64,000 nucleotides of DNA from Bartonella sp. WD12.1. Its GTDB lineage: Bacteria > Pseudomonadota > Alphaproteobacteria > Rhizobiales > Rhizobiaceae. The notes under the pieces were generated by a model. The model was not told the origin of the DNA. It searched no databases and saw only the letters and a program-made list of their open reading frames with translations. Where the stretch lies: NCBI RefSeq assembly GCF_002022415.1, contig NZ_MUBG01000001.1:806001-870000 (forward strand), read 5' to 3'. The position numbers were made by a program, and so were the translations under genes. Of this stretch, positions 42,140 to 51,334 are shown piece after piece. Positions within the stretch are counted from its first letter, which is position 1, and the number at the start of each line of letters is the position of its first letter.

Positions 42140-43456
42140 TTATGTCATACGTTCGATACGAATGAATCGAGATCTTGCAACAAGATGACCATCTTTTGCG
42201 ATTCTTGCAAGTGCTTGTTGTATGTTTGCTTCTGTTGTTTCATGCGTAATTAAAATAATTGTTTTTGTCCCCCCAATTTGGCCTTCTATAAAAGACCTCT
42301 GAACAATTGATTCCAATGAAATATCATGATCAGCCATATGCTTTGCAACCGTCGCAAAAACACCAGCACGATCATGCACACTCAAACGAATAAAGTAACC
42401 CCCTGCGTGGGTAGCAATACATGCTTTTTTATAAGGGATAAGCGCTAATGCTGGCCGTCCCAAAGCAGATCTATATTGAAAACCAGAATGTGCTTTTGCT
42501 ATGTCAGCTAAATCCCCAATAACTGCTGAAGCTGTCGCTGCCCCTCCAGCACCAGGACCAGAAAATAGTAATTCACCCAATAAATCACTTTGAATGGCAA
42601 GTGCATTAGTAACACCATGAATTTGCGCAATCACAGATGATGCGGGTACCATTGCTGGATGAACACGTTGCTCAATTCCTGTATCAGTTTTCAACGCAAC
42701 TCCTAAAAGTTTAATACGATAACCCAGTTCATCAGCTGCGCGGATGTCAACTTGCGAAATATTGCTAATCCCTTCAACATAAACATCATCCAACGAAATG
42801 GCAGTTCCAAATGCCAAACTTGTTAATAAAGCTAATTTATGAGCGGTATCGTGACCCTCAATATCAAAAATCGGATCAGCCTCCGCATAACCAAGTTTTT
42901 GTGCATCTGCCAAACAGTCTTTAAATGAGAGACCTTCAGTAAACATGCGCGTTAATATATAGTTACAGGTTCCATTAAGAATCCCATAAATTCGTGACAC
43001 ATGATTACTGGAAAGAGATTCTTTCATCACTTTGATGACAGGAATTCCACCCGCAACAGCCGCTTCAAAATTAAGAAAAACGCCTTTTTCTTCTGCATGA
43101 GTAGCAAGTGCTACTCCATGTTGGGCTAATAGTGCCTTATTAGCAGTAACAACATGATGTCCTGCCTTAAAAGCAGCCTCAACCGAAGCAAGCGCAACAT
43201 CCAATTCACCACCAATCAATTCAACAAAAACATCGATTTCATTAGAAGAAGCCATTTGTACAGGTGAATCAAACCATTTAATATGACTTAAATCAATTCC
43301 ACGATCACGATTCTTATCACGAGCACTAACAGCAACAACTTCTATGGGACGTCCACAATGACAAGTTAAAGTATTTGCCTTTTCACGTAAAATTCGAACA
43401 ACTGAAGCACCAACCGTTCCAAGGCCTCCAATTCCAACCCTTAAAGCTTTCGCCAT
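42140..43456 (-). CDS. hom: homoserine dehydrogenase
   Basis: 438 residues, the monofunctional form. It reduces aspartate semialdehyde to homoserine for Thr and Met synthesis. The NAD(P) loop is GIGGLGTVG (8-16). The catalytic domain shows NKALLAQHG (about 105-113), GILNGTCNYILTRM (about 161-174) and YAEADPIFDIEGHDTAHKLALL (about 190-211). A C-terminal ACT domain, starting near residue 350 (YFIRLSVHDRAGVFATVA), suggests threonine feedback. The start follows an AGGCAG ribosome site. Confidence 0.96.
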   Translation of the reverse strand: MAKALRVGIGGLGTVGASVVRILREKANTLTCHCGRPIEVVAVSARDKNRDRGIDLSHIKWFDSPVQMASSNEIDVFVELIGGELDVALASVEAAFKAGHHVVTANKALLAQHGVALATHAEEKGVFLNFEAAVAGGIPVIKVMKESLSSNHVSRIYGILNGTCNYILTRMFTEGLSFKDCLADAQKLGYAEADPIFDIEGHDTAHKLALLTSLAFGTAISLDDVYVEGISNISQVDIRAADELGYRIKLLGVALKTDTGIEQRVHPAMVPASSVIAQIHGVTNALAIQSDLLGELLFSGPGAGGAATASAVIGDLADIAKAHSGFQYRSALGRPALALIPYKKACIATHAGGYFIRLSVHDRAGVFATVAKHMADHDISLESIVQRSFIEGQIGGTKTIILITHETTEANIQQALARIAKDGHLVARSRFIRIERMT

Positions 43457-44355
43457 TATTTAAACTGCCTGCTAATTTCTTATCTTTATTGAAAAATATT
43501 TGAAATAACGCTTGTCTTTGATGCAAATCATGCTCATTCACAGCGAATACTACGTATTTATTACATCTCTACTCTTAAAATGACAACAACATCTGTTTAT
43601 TTAATTAAACATTCAAAAACTATGAGAAACACAAAAATTGCATTTTTAAAGAATAAACTTAAAAATTATAATTTGTATGGACATATAAATACTGCAGAAT
43701 TTAAATAAGGTCACATATATTAAAGAAGCTGCTATTTTCTATATCCAACAGTAAACCCCTCACCTACCCGTTCTAATACTGCAAAGATTTGAGAGTTTGA
43801 TATAAATTCAACGTTTATATATTATGTTTAAATATCTGAAATCTTGAAATTGATAAATAAATTACCCTCAAAATAAAGCGCTGTATTTAAATAATTACTG
43901 ATTTCCACTTCATGCAGTATGGTACAACGTTTTTTCAATTTCATAACGCAATATTCTCTTATTTTTCAATTAAATTTAATAAATCTGCGATTTGTGTCTA
44001 AAAAAACAGCTTTCATATGATACGCATCATTTTTTTAATTAATAAGAAGCTGTCATTGTGTTTTGTCAAATTGCTCTTTAACTACCAAACGCTACTGATC
44101 TTCATCGGTCTCATTTATTTACCGAAATTGGAAATAATAAAATATCATTTGGTTATTATCGTTGCCAACGTTAAGATTTTTCACCGATCTTATAATTAAT
44201 CTCGTAGATTCTCTCATTTAATGTTGTGTGGAATAGTGTGAATTGTATCGACATATATATTTAAACTAATCCAATAAAATGTGTTTTTTGTAAAAAAATC
44301 ACTCATAGGGGTTGCGAAGTAAAAAGATCCTCTCTATAAGCCTCATCACTGGTTT
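43457..44355. other. gene-poor spacer between hom and tRNA-Glu
   Basis: About 900 bp of AT-rich DNA. On the minus strand, 43821-43732 is a 29-codon open stretch ending in GERVGEGFTVGYRK-like coding text (IFAVLERVGEGFTVGYRK then stop), without a start codon; it may be the tail of a lost gene. A 60-codon plus-strand frame at 44017-44199 is rich in Ile and Leu and looks random. The right end must hold the tRNA promoter. Confidence 0.35.
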
Positions 44356-44430
44356 GCGCCCATCGTCTAGCGGTTAGGACATCGCCCTTTCACGGCGGAA
44401 ACAGGGGTTCGATTCCCCTTGGGCGTACCA
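44356..44430 (+). tRNA. tRNA-Glu (anticodon TTC)
   Basis: 75 nt including an encoded CCA end. The cloverleaf can be drawn by eye: acceptor GCGCCCA / TGGGCGT with a G-U first pair, D arm in GTCTAGCGGTTAGGAC, anticodon stem-loop TCGCC-CTTTCAC-GGCGG with anticodon TTC, T stem AGGGG / CCCCT around TTCGATT, discriminator A. It reads Glu codons GAA and GAG. It marks the left boundary of the accessory stretch; tRNA genes are frequent integration sites, but I see no repeat of its 3' end further right in the window. Confidence 0.96.
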
Positions 44431-45731
44431 GTTACTTTTTTATCTCTATATCTATTTGATTTTATTATCCTTTTTAAAGCTCAAAAATAAAGTAGTAAGG
44501 TTAGGAAACAAGATTTTCCAACTTGCCCTCTAACAATTTCCTTGAACTCTTGTAAACTGGTTTTTTAACAACCCACACAAATGTTTCCCATATTCATTAC
44601 TCTTTAAAATATCTCTTGCTAAGCTTGAACTGGTCACAGTATAATTTTTTTGATCCAAATACACCGGCAACCACCTAACACATGAAGTATTTTATTTGTT
44701 ACACACCCAGTCTGAAAGATCAGAATGCACATCAACGTCAATTTTCTTGTTAATCTCGTCTTTTATTTCAGTCACCGTGTTACTGCTTTTAAAGATGTCT
44801 CTGTTTATTTGCGTTGTTCAACTTTCTTTCTAATCTGACAAACATTCACTACAATCTCTAAAAGAGCAGCGAATGCATCAAGTATAATCGCAAGATATTT
44901 TTTCACTCCTTGCTCTCCTCTGCCCTTTAAAAGATATCCTTCTAGAGCGCTCTGTCCTTCTTGTAAGCTTTCAAATAAGTTCTTTTGACGCTATCTGACA
45001 CAAGTATAACAACCAAAACCTACACAAACCGTACTAATTTACCAATGATCCGAAATTGTTTTACCAATACGGGCAAGTGATTCTATAATGGTGTTCATTT
45101 TTTCTATCAGACAGTTTGAGATTATCAAATACCCTTATTTGTTCTGCTTTTATAAAGCTACACCGGTAACAATAGCCCCACCTTTCCACCCTTACATTCC
45201 CGAAACAATAGAGCATCAAAAGTGTCAAACATAAATTGGATACAGCGGACAGTTATATAACAAACATAAAATGTGAACTGTTTAGTGAAACGCAACAAAA
45301 TACAGCGCAAAAATATCATAAACACCACACCAAACAAAGGTGACACAATAGATGATAATACCCCGCCTCATGCTTATGATAAAAGTGGAGGTGTTATTCA
45401 TATGGAAAAGGAAAATACATGACAGAGATTGTAAATATAAATCACATTCGTTAAAAGGATGTAGCTAATAGTTACATAAATGAACAACCGAAGAATATAA
45501 TATAAATAGCATATCGGTTATGAAAAATAATACTGCTGAATAGTATAATTTCACTGTTTTATTATAGAAAATAATAGAATTTTATAGCTTTATTCTGCCT
45601 ATAAATAAAACATCTCATTTATTAAATAATTTTGTATCTTTTGTGTAGAACAATATATTGCCAGGTTGACGAATTTGTCTAGACACGATAGTTGAAAACA
45701 TTTTCATGCGGGATAGTGAGCGGGGAATATT
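44431..45731. other. gene-debris region between tRNA-Glu and the restriction-modification gene
   Basis: 1.3 kb with no intact gene. The left half contains the broken minus-strand gene described at 44530-45100. On the plus strand, 45154-45422 has coding-like pieces in shifting frames: APPFHPYIPETIEHQKC then stop (45232), and, ending at 45422, NTTPNKGDTIDD followed by PPHAYDKSGGVIHMEKENT. The last 300 bp before 45732 are plain AT-rich DNA and must hold the promoter of the large enzyme. Confidence 0.4.
44530..45100 (-). pseudogene. decayed gene, unknown product, possibly phage lysis-related
   Basis: Successive minus-strand pieces read like one damaged reading frame. An ATG at 45100 gives MNTIIESLARIGKKQF... 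for 26 codons to a TAG at 45022. From 44990 the next frame gives 61 codons (SLQEGQSALEGYLLKGRGEQ, then the hydrophobic LAIILDAFAALLEIVVNVC, then basic KKVEQRK) to a TAA at 44807. One extra A would join this to NRDIFKSSNTVTEIKDE…DLSDWVCNK (44805-44698), TAA at 44697. The same frame then runs open to a TAG at 44530 (WLPVYLDQKNYTVTSSSLA…GKHLCGLLKNQF). A membrane helix followed by a charged coiled-coil-like stretch recalls phage inner-membrane spanins, but that is a guess. Non-random composition over several frames is the main evidence. Confidence 0.45.
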
Positions 45732-48700
45732 ATGGCAGAGAAGACACTACAGTCGCTTTTGCAGACATATCGTGATGAAGCGCGTACTCAACGGGATAAA
45801 GGAACATATTTTGAGCGTTTTGCTCTTGCTTATCTCACTCATGATCCTTTCCAGCGTAGGGAATATGAAAATGTTCAAACCTTTCAAGATTGGGCTAAAG
45901 AAAATGGTTGGGATGCTCGTGACACTGGTATAGATCTTGTCGCAAAACTTCGTAAAGAAGACGGTTTTGCAGCCATCCAATGTAAATTCTATGATGCAGA
46001 CTATAGAATTAGAAAAAAAGATATCGATAGCTTTATTTCAGCATCAGGGAAAGATCTATTCAAGCGGCGTGTCATTATAGATAGCACTGAAAAACCTTGG
46101 AGTGACAACGCCGAAGCAATGAAAGAAGGACAAAGCATTCCTATTATACGGATCAATCTTTCTGATATGCAACAAAGTCCTATTCGTTGGGAAACTTTTG
46201 CAGCTAAAAATCAAATTGTTTTGGCACCCAAAAAAGATTTACGTGGAGACCAAAAAGAAGCATTGCATGCTGTACGTGCTGGACTTTCTGAAGCAGACCG
46301 TGGCAAGCTTATCATGGCCTGTGGTACAGGTAAGACATTTACCAGTCTTAAGATTGCTGAAGATTTGGCAGGTAAAGGCAAGCGTGTTTTATTTCTTGTT
46401 CCTTCCCTTGCTCTCATGTCACAAACGGTACGTGAATGGGCAAATGATGCACAAATCTACTTAAGGTCCTTTGCAGTGTGTTCAGATACGCAAGTTGGTA
46501 AGCGTCGTAAAAATAATGACGATATTGCTGAAATTGATGTGTCGGATCTTGTTTTTCCAGCAACAACCAATGCCGCTCAACTTGCAAAAAATGCTAGCGA
46601 TGTTGTGGAAAATGAAATGACTGTTGTATTTGCAACCTATCAATCCATTCAAGTTATTTCTGATGCTCAAAACAAATATGGCTTGCCCGCGTTTGATCTT
46701 GTTATTTGCGATGAAGCTCATCGTACAACAGGTGCAACAGTGAGTGGAGAAAGTGAATCTAATTTCGTTAAGGTGCATTCTAATGAGTTTATTCGTGCCA
46801 AAAAACGCCTTTATATGACAGCAACACCGCGTATTTTTGGTGATAAAGCAAAAAGTCGAGCTAATGAAATTAATGCAGTTCTTGCTTCAATGGATGATGA
46901 GGAGCTTTTTGGTAAAACGCTTTTTTATCGTGGCTTTTCATGGGCAGTGGAAAATGGTCTTTTAACGGACTACAAAGTCATTGTGTTGGCAATGGATGAA
47001 GGACTTGTAAGTTCAGCTGTACAAAAGCGCCTTAGTGATAGCGAGTCTAAACTTATCCTTGATGATGCAACAAAGATCATTGGGTGTTATAAGGCCCTAA
47101 ATAAAACCGACATGAAAGCTGATGTTAGCTTTGACCCTGCCCCTATGCAGCGTGTTTTAGCGTTTTGTAAAGATATCGAGAGCTCCAAACTGCTCCGTGA
47201 TGAGTTTTCTGCAGTCGTTGAAGAATATCTTGATTATATCAACAAAGAGGATACTGAAAACGAGCCATCTCTGAAATGTAAAGTTAAACATGTTGATGGC
47301 ACGTTCAATGCTAAAGAGCGTGGTATATTACTTGATTGGTTGAAAGCTGATACTGAGGATAATGCTTGCCGTGTTTTGACGAATGCACGTTGTTTATCTG
47401 AAGGGGTAGATGTTCCAGCTCTTGATGCTATTATATTTTTACACCCACGTAAGAGCCAAATAGATGTTGTCCAGGCGATTGGGCGTGTGATGCGTCGGTC
47501 TGAGGGCAAAAAAATGGGTTATGTCATTCTACCAATTGGAATTCCTTTTGGTATTCCAGTTGAGCAAGCCTTAAACAATAATGAAAAGTATCGCGTTATC
47601 TGGCAAATTTTAAATGCTTTACGTGCTCATGATGAGCGTCTTGATACCACAATTAATCAAGCATCTTTGGGGCAAGATGTAAGCAATAGGATTGAAATTA
47701 TCGGCGTTACCCAAAGCACTGAATTGCAAGCTGTTACTTGTGTTGTAGATGATCTTCCAACGCGGTCAAAATCTGCAGAATTGCGCATAGGAACATCGGG
47801 GCAAGATTTTATTGCTACAAATGAAATCCAAGGAGAACTTTCTTTTTGTGTTGATGAACTTTCTCGTGCGATCAAGGCAAGGATGGTCGACAAATGTGGT
47901 ACGCGTCATTATTGGAAGGATTGGGCTAGCAATATCGCTGAAATTGCCAAAAATCATATCACACGCTTAACAGGCATTTTGGCAGCGCCAAATACTAAAG
48001 TGCAGCAGACCTTTGATAGATTCTTGGCAGAATTACGTAATGATTTAAATAACACCGTCACAGAAGGCGATGCGATTGAAATGCTCGCACAGCATATTAT
48101 CACGCGCCCTGTGTTTGAAGTGTTGTTTGAAGGGAATCAGTTTGTTCGTGATAACCCTGTGTCACGTGCTATGCAACGTATGCTTGATGTGTTGAATGAA
48201 GCTAACCTTGAAAAGGAATCCAAAGATCTTGAAAAATTTTACGATAGTGTAAAAACACGAGCTCGTGGAATTACTGATCCACAAGCAAAACAAAGCTTAA
48301 TTTTAGAACTTTATGATAAGTTTTTTCGTTATGCATTTCCACGCACTGTGGAAAAACTGGGGATTGTTTATACTCCTGTTGAAGTTGTCGATTTTATTAT
48401 TCACTCAGTCAATGAGGTGTTACAAACTGAATTTGGGCAAACACTTGGTTCGCCGGGTGTCCACATTATGGACCCGTTTACGGGAACGGGAACTTTTATT
48501 ACGCGACTTTTACAATCTGGTCTAATTAAACGGGAGGAAATGGAACACAAATTCCGTCATGAGATTCACGCTAATGAAATAGTATTGTTAGCATACTATA
48601 TTGCCGCCATTAATATTGAGGCGACATATCACGGCATTATGGGTGGAGATTATGTGCCATTCGAGGGGATTTGCTTAACCGATACATTCCAGCTTTATGA

Positions 48701-50714
48701 GCGCGAACAGGAGCAGGGGCAAGAAAAAGACCTGCTTAGCGGTTTAGAGGATAATAGTACACGACGGTTACATCAGCAAAATCTGAATATTCGTGTTATT
48801 GTTGGTAATCCACCTTATTCTGTAGGGCAGAAAAGTGAAAACGACAATGCGAAAAATATCAGCTATCCTAAATTAGATAGACACATTTGTGAAACCTACA
48901 TTGCTCAATCTAGAGGTAATTTAATACGATCGCTTTATGACAGTTACATTCGCGCAATTCGTTGGGCAAGCGATCGTATTGACGATGTTGGAGTTATTGG
49001 CTTTATCACAAATGCAGGCTTTATTAATACACGTTCCATGGATGGCTTACGAAAATGTTTAAGTGAAGAATTTTCGAATATTTATGTGCTTAATTTACGA
49101 GGGGATATTCGTAAAAATATGTTAAGTAAAGGGCGTGCTCAAGAAGGCCAGAATGTTTTTGGTAGTGGAAGTATGACAGGTATTGCTATTTCTATTCTTA
49201 TCAAAAATTCCACAGCACAAGAACATGGAAAAATTTATTATTGTGACATTGGTGATAATCTCACGAGAAAAGAAAAACTTTTTGAACTTCAACGTTTAAG
49301 CAATATTAATGGCATCAAGCGTGAACATGATTGGCAGACGATTACACCAGACAAGCACAACGATTGGCTCAATAAACGCAACAGTGATTTTGAAAAATTT
49401 CTAGCTTTAGGAGATAGGAAAAGTAGTGATTTAAAACTATTTGAAACTTTTTCCTGTGGCATTGTAACTAATCGTGATGCTTGGGTGTATAACTCAAGTC
49501 ATGAAGCTTTAGCAAAAAATATGAGCAATATGATTGCTTTTTATAATAGTGAAGTAGAGCGTTTTAATGCTGCATACCTAAATTCTGATCGTAAAACACG
49601 TGCAAACGCTGTAGAGGATTTCGTTAACACAGATGCCAAAAAAATCAGTTGGAGTCATTCTCTCAAACAACAGTTAGCTAAAGGAAATATTTTTATATTT
49701 GAGAGTGATTGTCTTACTCAAAGTCTTTATCGACCTTTCACATGCCAATGGCTTTATTATAATCGTGCTTTCAATGAAATGGTATACCAAATGCCACGTA
49801 TATTTCCTCTGAAAGAAGCAGTTGAAAACAAAGTGATCCAAATCACAGGAACTGGAGCAAGAGCGGGTTTTTCTGTTATTATGACTAAGGATTTACCTAA
49901 TCTTGACGCACTGGAGAAAAGTCAATGCTTTCCACGATATGTTTACGAAAATGTTGAGTCTTTAGAAGATAAGGGTGAAGAGCAAATACATTTATTTGCG
50001 TCTTGTGCAAAAGAAAACAAGGTAGATGGCCTGCAACGACGTGATGCTATAACTGATGAAGGGTTAACGTATTTTAAAGCAGCTTACCCTAGCGAAGTAA
50101 TTACAAAGGATGATCTCTTCTTTTACGTCTATGGAATTTTACATTCTGAGGATTATCGTGCCCGCTACGCTCACAATCTTTCCAAACAATTGCCTCGTAT
50201 TCCAACGGTTAAAAAAGTAGAGGATTTTTGGGCTTTTGTTGAGGCTGGTCGAAAGCTTGGTGATTTGCATACAAATTATGAAGAGGTCGAGCCATATCCT
50301 GTCACCTATAAACAGGGTGATCCAAGTACTTGGGTTGTTGATGATAAGGTCAGTTTCTACCGTGTCGAGAAAATGAAATTTGCTGGTAAACGTGGTGCTA
50401 TTGATAAAAGCACTGTGATTTATAATGCACAAATTACTATGCAAAATATCCCATTGGAAGCTTATGATTATATAGTAAATGGTAGACCCGCTCTTGAATG
50501 GGTTATGGATCGCCAGATTGTGAAAATTGATAAAGCAAGCGGCATTATTAATGATGCTAATCGTTACGCTGTTGAGATTATTGGCAATCCTGCTTACCCC
50601 TTAGAATTGTTTCAACGGATAATTACTGTAAGTTTAGAAACAATGAAAATTGTTCGTAATCTCCCAAAATTAGAAATAAGAGAAATTGAAGATACCCAAA
50701 AAACTATACACTAA
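45732..50714 (+). CDS. Type ISP-like single-chain restriction-modification enzyme (nuclease-helicase-methylase)
   Basis: 1660 residues carrying all parts of a Type ISP (LlaGI/LlaBIII-like) system in one chain. In order: an Mrr-like PD-(D/E)XK nuclease with Asp68 in DTGIDLV and Gln83-Cys84-Lys85 in AIQCKFY; a superfamily 2 translocase with Walker A ACGTGKT (196-202), DEAH (327-330), TATP (363-366) and motif VI QAIGRVMRR (about 580-588); a helical coupler; an N6-adenine methyltransferase with motif I DPFTGTGTF (914-922) and motif IV NPPY (1026-1029); and a C-terminal target-recognition part (about 1190-1660). Known members methylate one strand of an asymmetric site and cut after head-on collision of two translocating enzymes. 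No separate S, M or R gene is needed or seen. The frame is intact with all catalytic residues. The ATG follows GAGCGGGGAA. Debris on both sides and the nearby tRNA suggest acquisition by transfer. Confidence 0.93.
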   Translation: MAEKTLQSLLQTYRDEARTQRDKGTYFERFALAYLTHDPFQRREYENVQTFQDWAKENGWDARDTGIDLVAKLRKEDGFAAIQCKFYDADYRIRKKDIDSFISASGKDLFKRRVIIDSTEKPWSDNAEAMKEGQSIPIIRINLSDMQQSPIRWETFAAKNQIVLAPKKDLRGDQKEALHAVRAGLSEADRGKLIMACGTGKTFTSLKIAEDLAGKGKRVLFLVPSLALMSQTVREWANDAQIYLRSFAVCSDTQVGKRRKNNDDIAEIDVSDLVFPATTNAAQLAKNASDVVENEMTVVFATYQSIQVISDAQNKYGLPAFDLVICDEAHRTTGATVSGESESNFVKVHSNEFIRAKKRLYMTATPRIFGDKAKSRANEINAVLASMDDEELFGKTLFYRGFSWAVENGLLTDYKVIVLAMDEGLVSSAVQKRLSDSESKLILDDATKIIGCYKALNKTDMKADVSFDPAPMQRVLAFCKDIESSKLLRDEFSAVVEEYLDYINKEDTENEPSLKCKVKHVDGTFNAKERGILLDWLKADTEDNACRVLTNARCLSEGVDVPALDAIIFLHPRKSQIDVVQAIGRVMRRSEGKKMGYVILPIGIPFGIPVEQALNNNEKYRVIWQILNALRAHDERLDTTINQASLGQDVSNRIEIIGVTQSTELQAVTCVVDDLPTRSKSAELRIGTSGQDFIATNEIQGELSFCVDELSRAIKARMVDKCGTRHYWKDWASNIAEIAKNHITRLTGILAAPNTKVQQTFDRFLAELRNDLNNTVTEGDAIEMLAQHIITRPVFEVLFEGNQFVRDNPVSRAMQRMLDVLNEANLEKESKDLEKFYDSVKTRARGITDPQAKQSLILELYDKFFRYAFPRTVEKLGIVYTPVEVVDFIIHSVNEVLQTEFGQTLGSPGVHIMDPFTGTGTFITRLLQSGLIKREEMEHKFRHEIHANEIVLLAYYIAAINIEATYHGIMGGDYVPFEGICLTDTFQLYEREQEQGQEKDLLSGLEDNSTRRLHQQNLNIRVIVGNPPYSVGQKSENDNAKNISYPKLDRHICETYIAQSRGNLIRSLYDSYIRAIRWASDRIDDVGVIGFITNAGFINTRSMDGLRKCLSEEFSNIYVLNLRGDIRKNMLSKGRAQEGQNVFGSGSMTGIAISILIKNSTAQEHGKIYYCDIGDNLTRKEKLFELQRLSNINGIKREHDWQTITPDKHNDWLNKRNSDFEKFLALGDRKSSDLKLFETFSCGIVTNRDAWVYNSSHEALAKNMSNMIAFYNSEVERFNAAYLNSDRKTRANAVEDFVNTDAKKISWSHSLKQQLAKGNIFIFESDCLTQSLYRPFTCQWLYYNRAFNEMVYQMPRIFPLKEAVENKVIQITGTGARAGFSVIMTKDLPNLDALEKSQCFPRYVYENVESLEDKGEEQIHLFASCAKENKVDGLQRRDAITDEGLTYFKAAYPSEVITKDDLFFYVYGILHSEDYRARYAHNLSKQLPRIPTVKKVEDFWAFVEAGRKLGDLHTNYEEVEPYPVTYKQGDPSTWVVDDKVSFYRVEKMKFAGKRGAIDKSTVIYNAQITMQNIPLEAYDYIVNGRPALEWVMDRQIVKIDKASGIINDANRYAVEIIGNPAYPLELFQRIITVSLETMKIVRNLPKLEIREIEDTQKTIH

Positions 50715-51334
50715 AAAATTTAAGTACAGTTTGGAGTTATCCTCCTTAAATAAAAGGAAGCGTTGTTAAATTTTCAAAATATAGGAAAGAATAGTTTAAG
50801 GGTGCTTGTACTTTTTTAAATTTTGATTACCAGAGCGTTCCTTATAGTTTGTTGAAGAGAAATTTCCGTTATTTTAATATTATCAATCAAGAGTACAGAA
50901 AACTCAAATACCAATATAAAAGTGCTCATTGTTACTTACATACTCTAAATGAACTTCATAAATTTTGAGAAAAATTTTAGAGCTGGATATTTTGCCATCT
51001 GCTAATGTTGTGCTGCTATTCTTAAATGCAACACCAAGAAACACTCACACTACTAAAAATCTACGTAAGATTTATGTTAAAAACTTTTAATACTTTTTAC
51101 GTTTTTTCAAAAACTAGCTCCGAGCTAAGATTAGTAGTTTATTCGTGAGTTACAGTTCTTTCTTTATAGTATTGATTTTATCTAAACTAGTATATCACAG
51201 TCTAATGGAAAGAAAAACACCCACAAAAGATTTATAAGCTTTTTGATTAAGCCACTTACAAGAATAGGTATTCTAAAAAATTATCATAAAAATTTAACAA
51301 ATCTACAAATAGATTAAACAGTTTTATAAAACAT
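50715..51334. other. spacer after the restriction-modification gene
   Basis: 620 bp. It contains the coding-like fragment at 50795-50968 and otherwise AT-rich DNA without clear signals. No hairpin with a T tract directly follows the enzyme gene. Confidence 0.4.
50795..50968 (+). pseudogene. 57-codon coding-like fragment, unknown
   Basis: After a TAG at 50792 the plus strand is open to a TGA at 50966-50968. The translation (for example NFDYQSVPYSLLKRNFRYF, then QEYRKLKYQYKSAHCYLH and LNELHKF) has the mixed charge and aromatic content of a real protein but has no start codon or ribosome site. It may be the tail of a gene lost when the region was rearranged. I recognise no family. Confidence 0.25.

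Noticed and set aside
44017-44199. 60-codon hydrophobic frame near tRNA-Glu
   Set aside because: Ile/Leu/Lys rich with no ribosome site; expected by chance in DNA this AT-rich.
44411-44430. attachment-site repeat of the tRNA-Glu 3' end
   Set aside because: I looked for a second copy of the T-arm and acceptor end to the right, through the restriction enzyme and up to icd, and saw none.
45158-45346. 62-codon minus-strand frame beside the restriction enzyme
   Set aside because: The plus strand over the same bases reads more like protein; the minus frame is Phe/Cys rich and unsupported.
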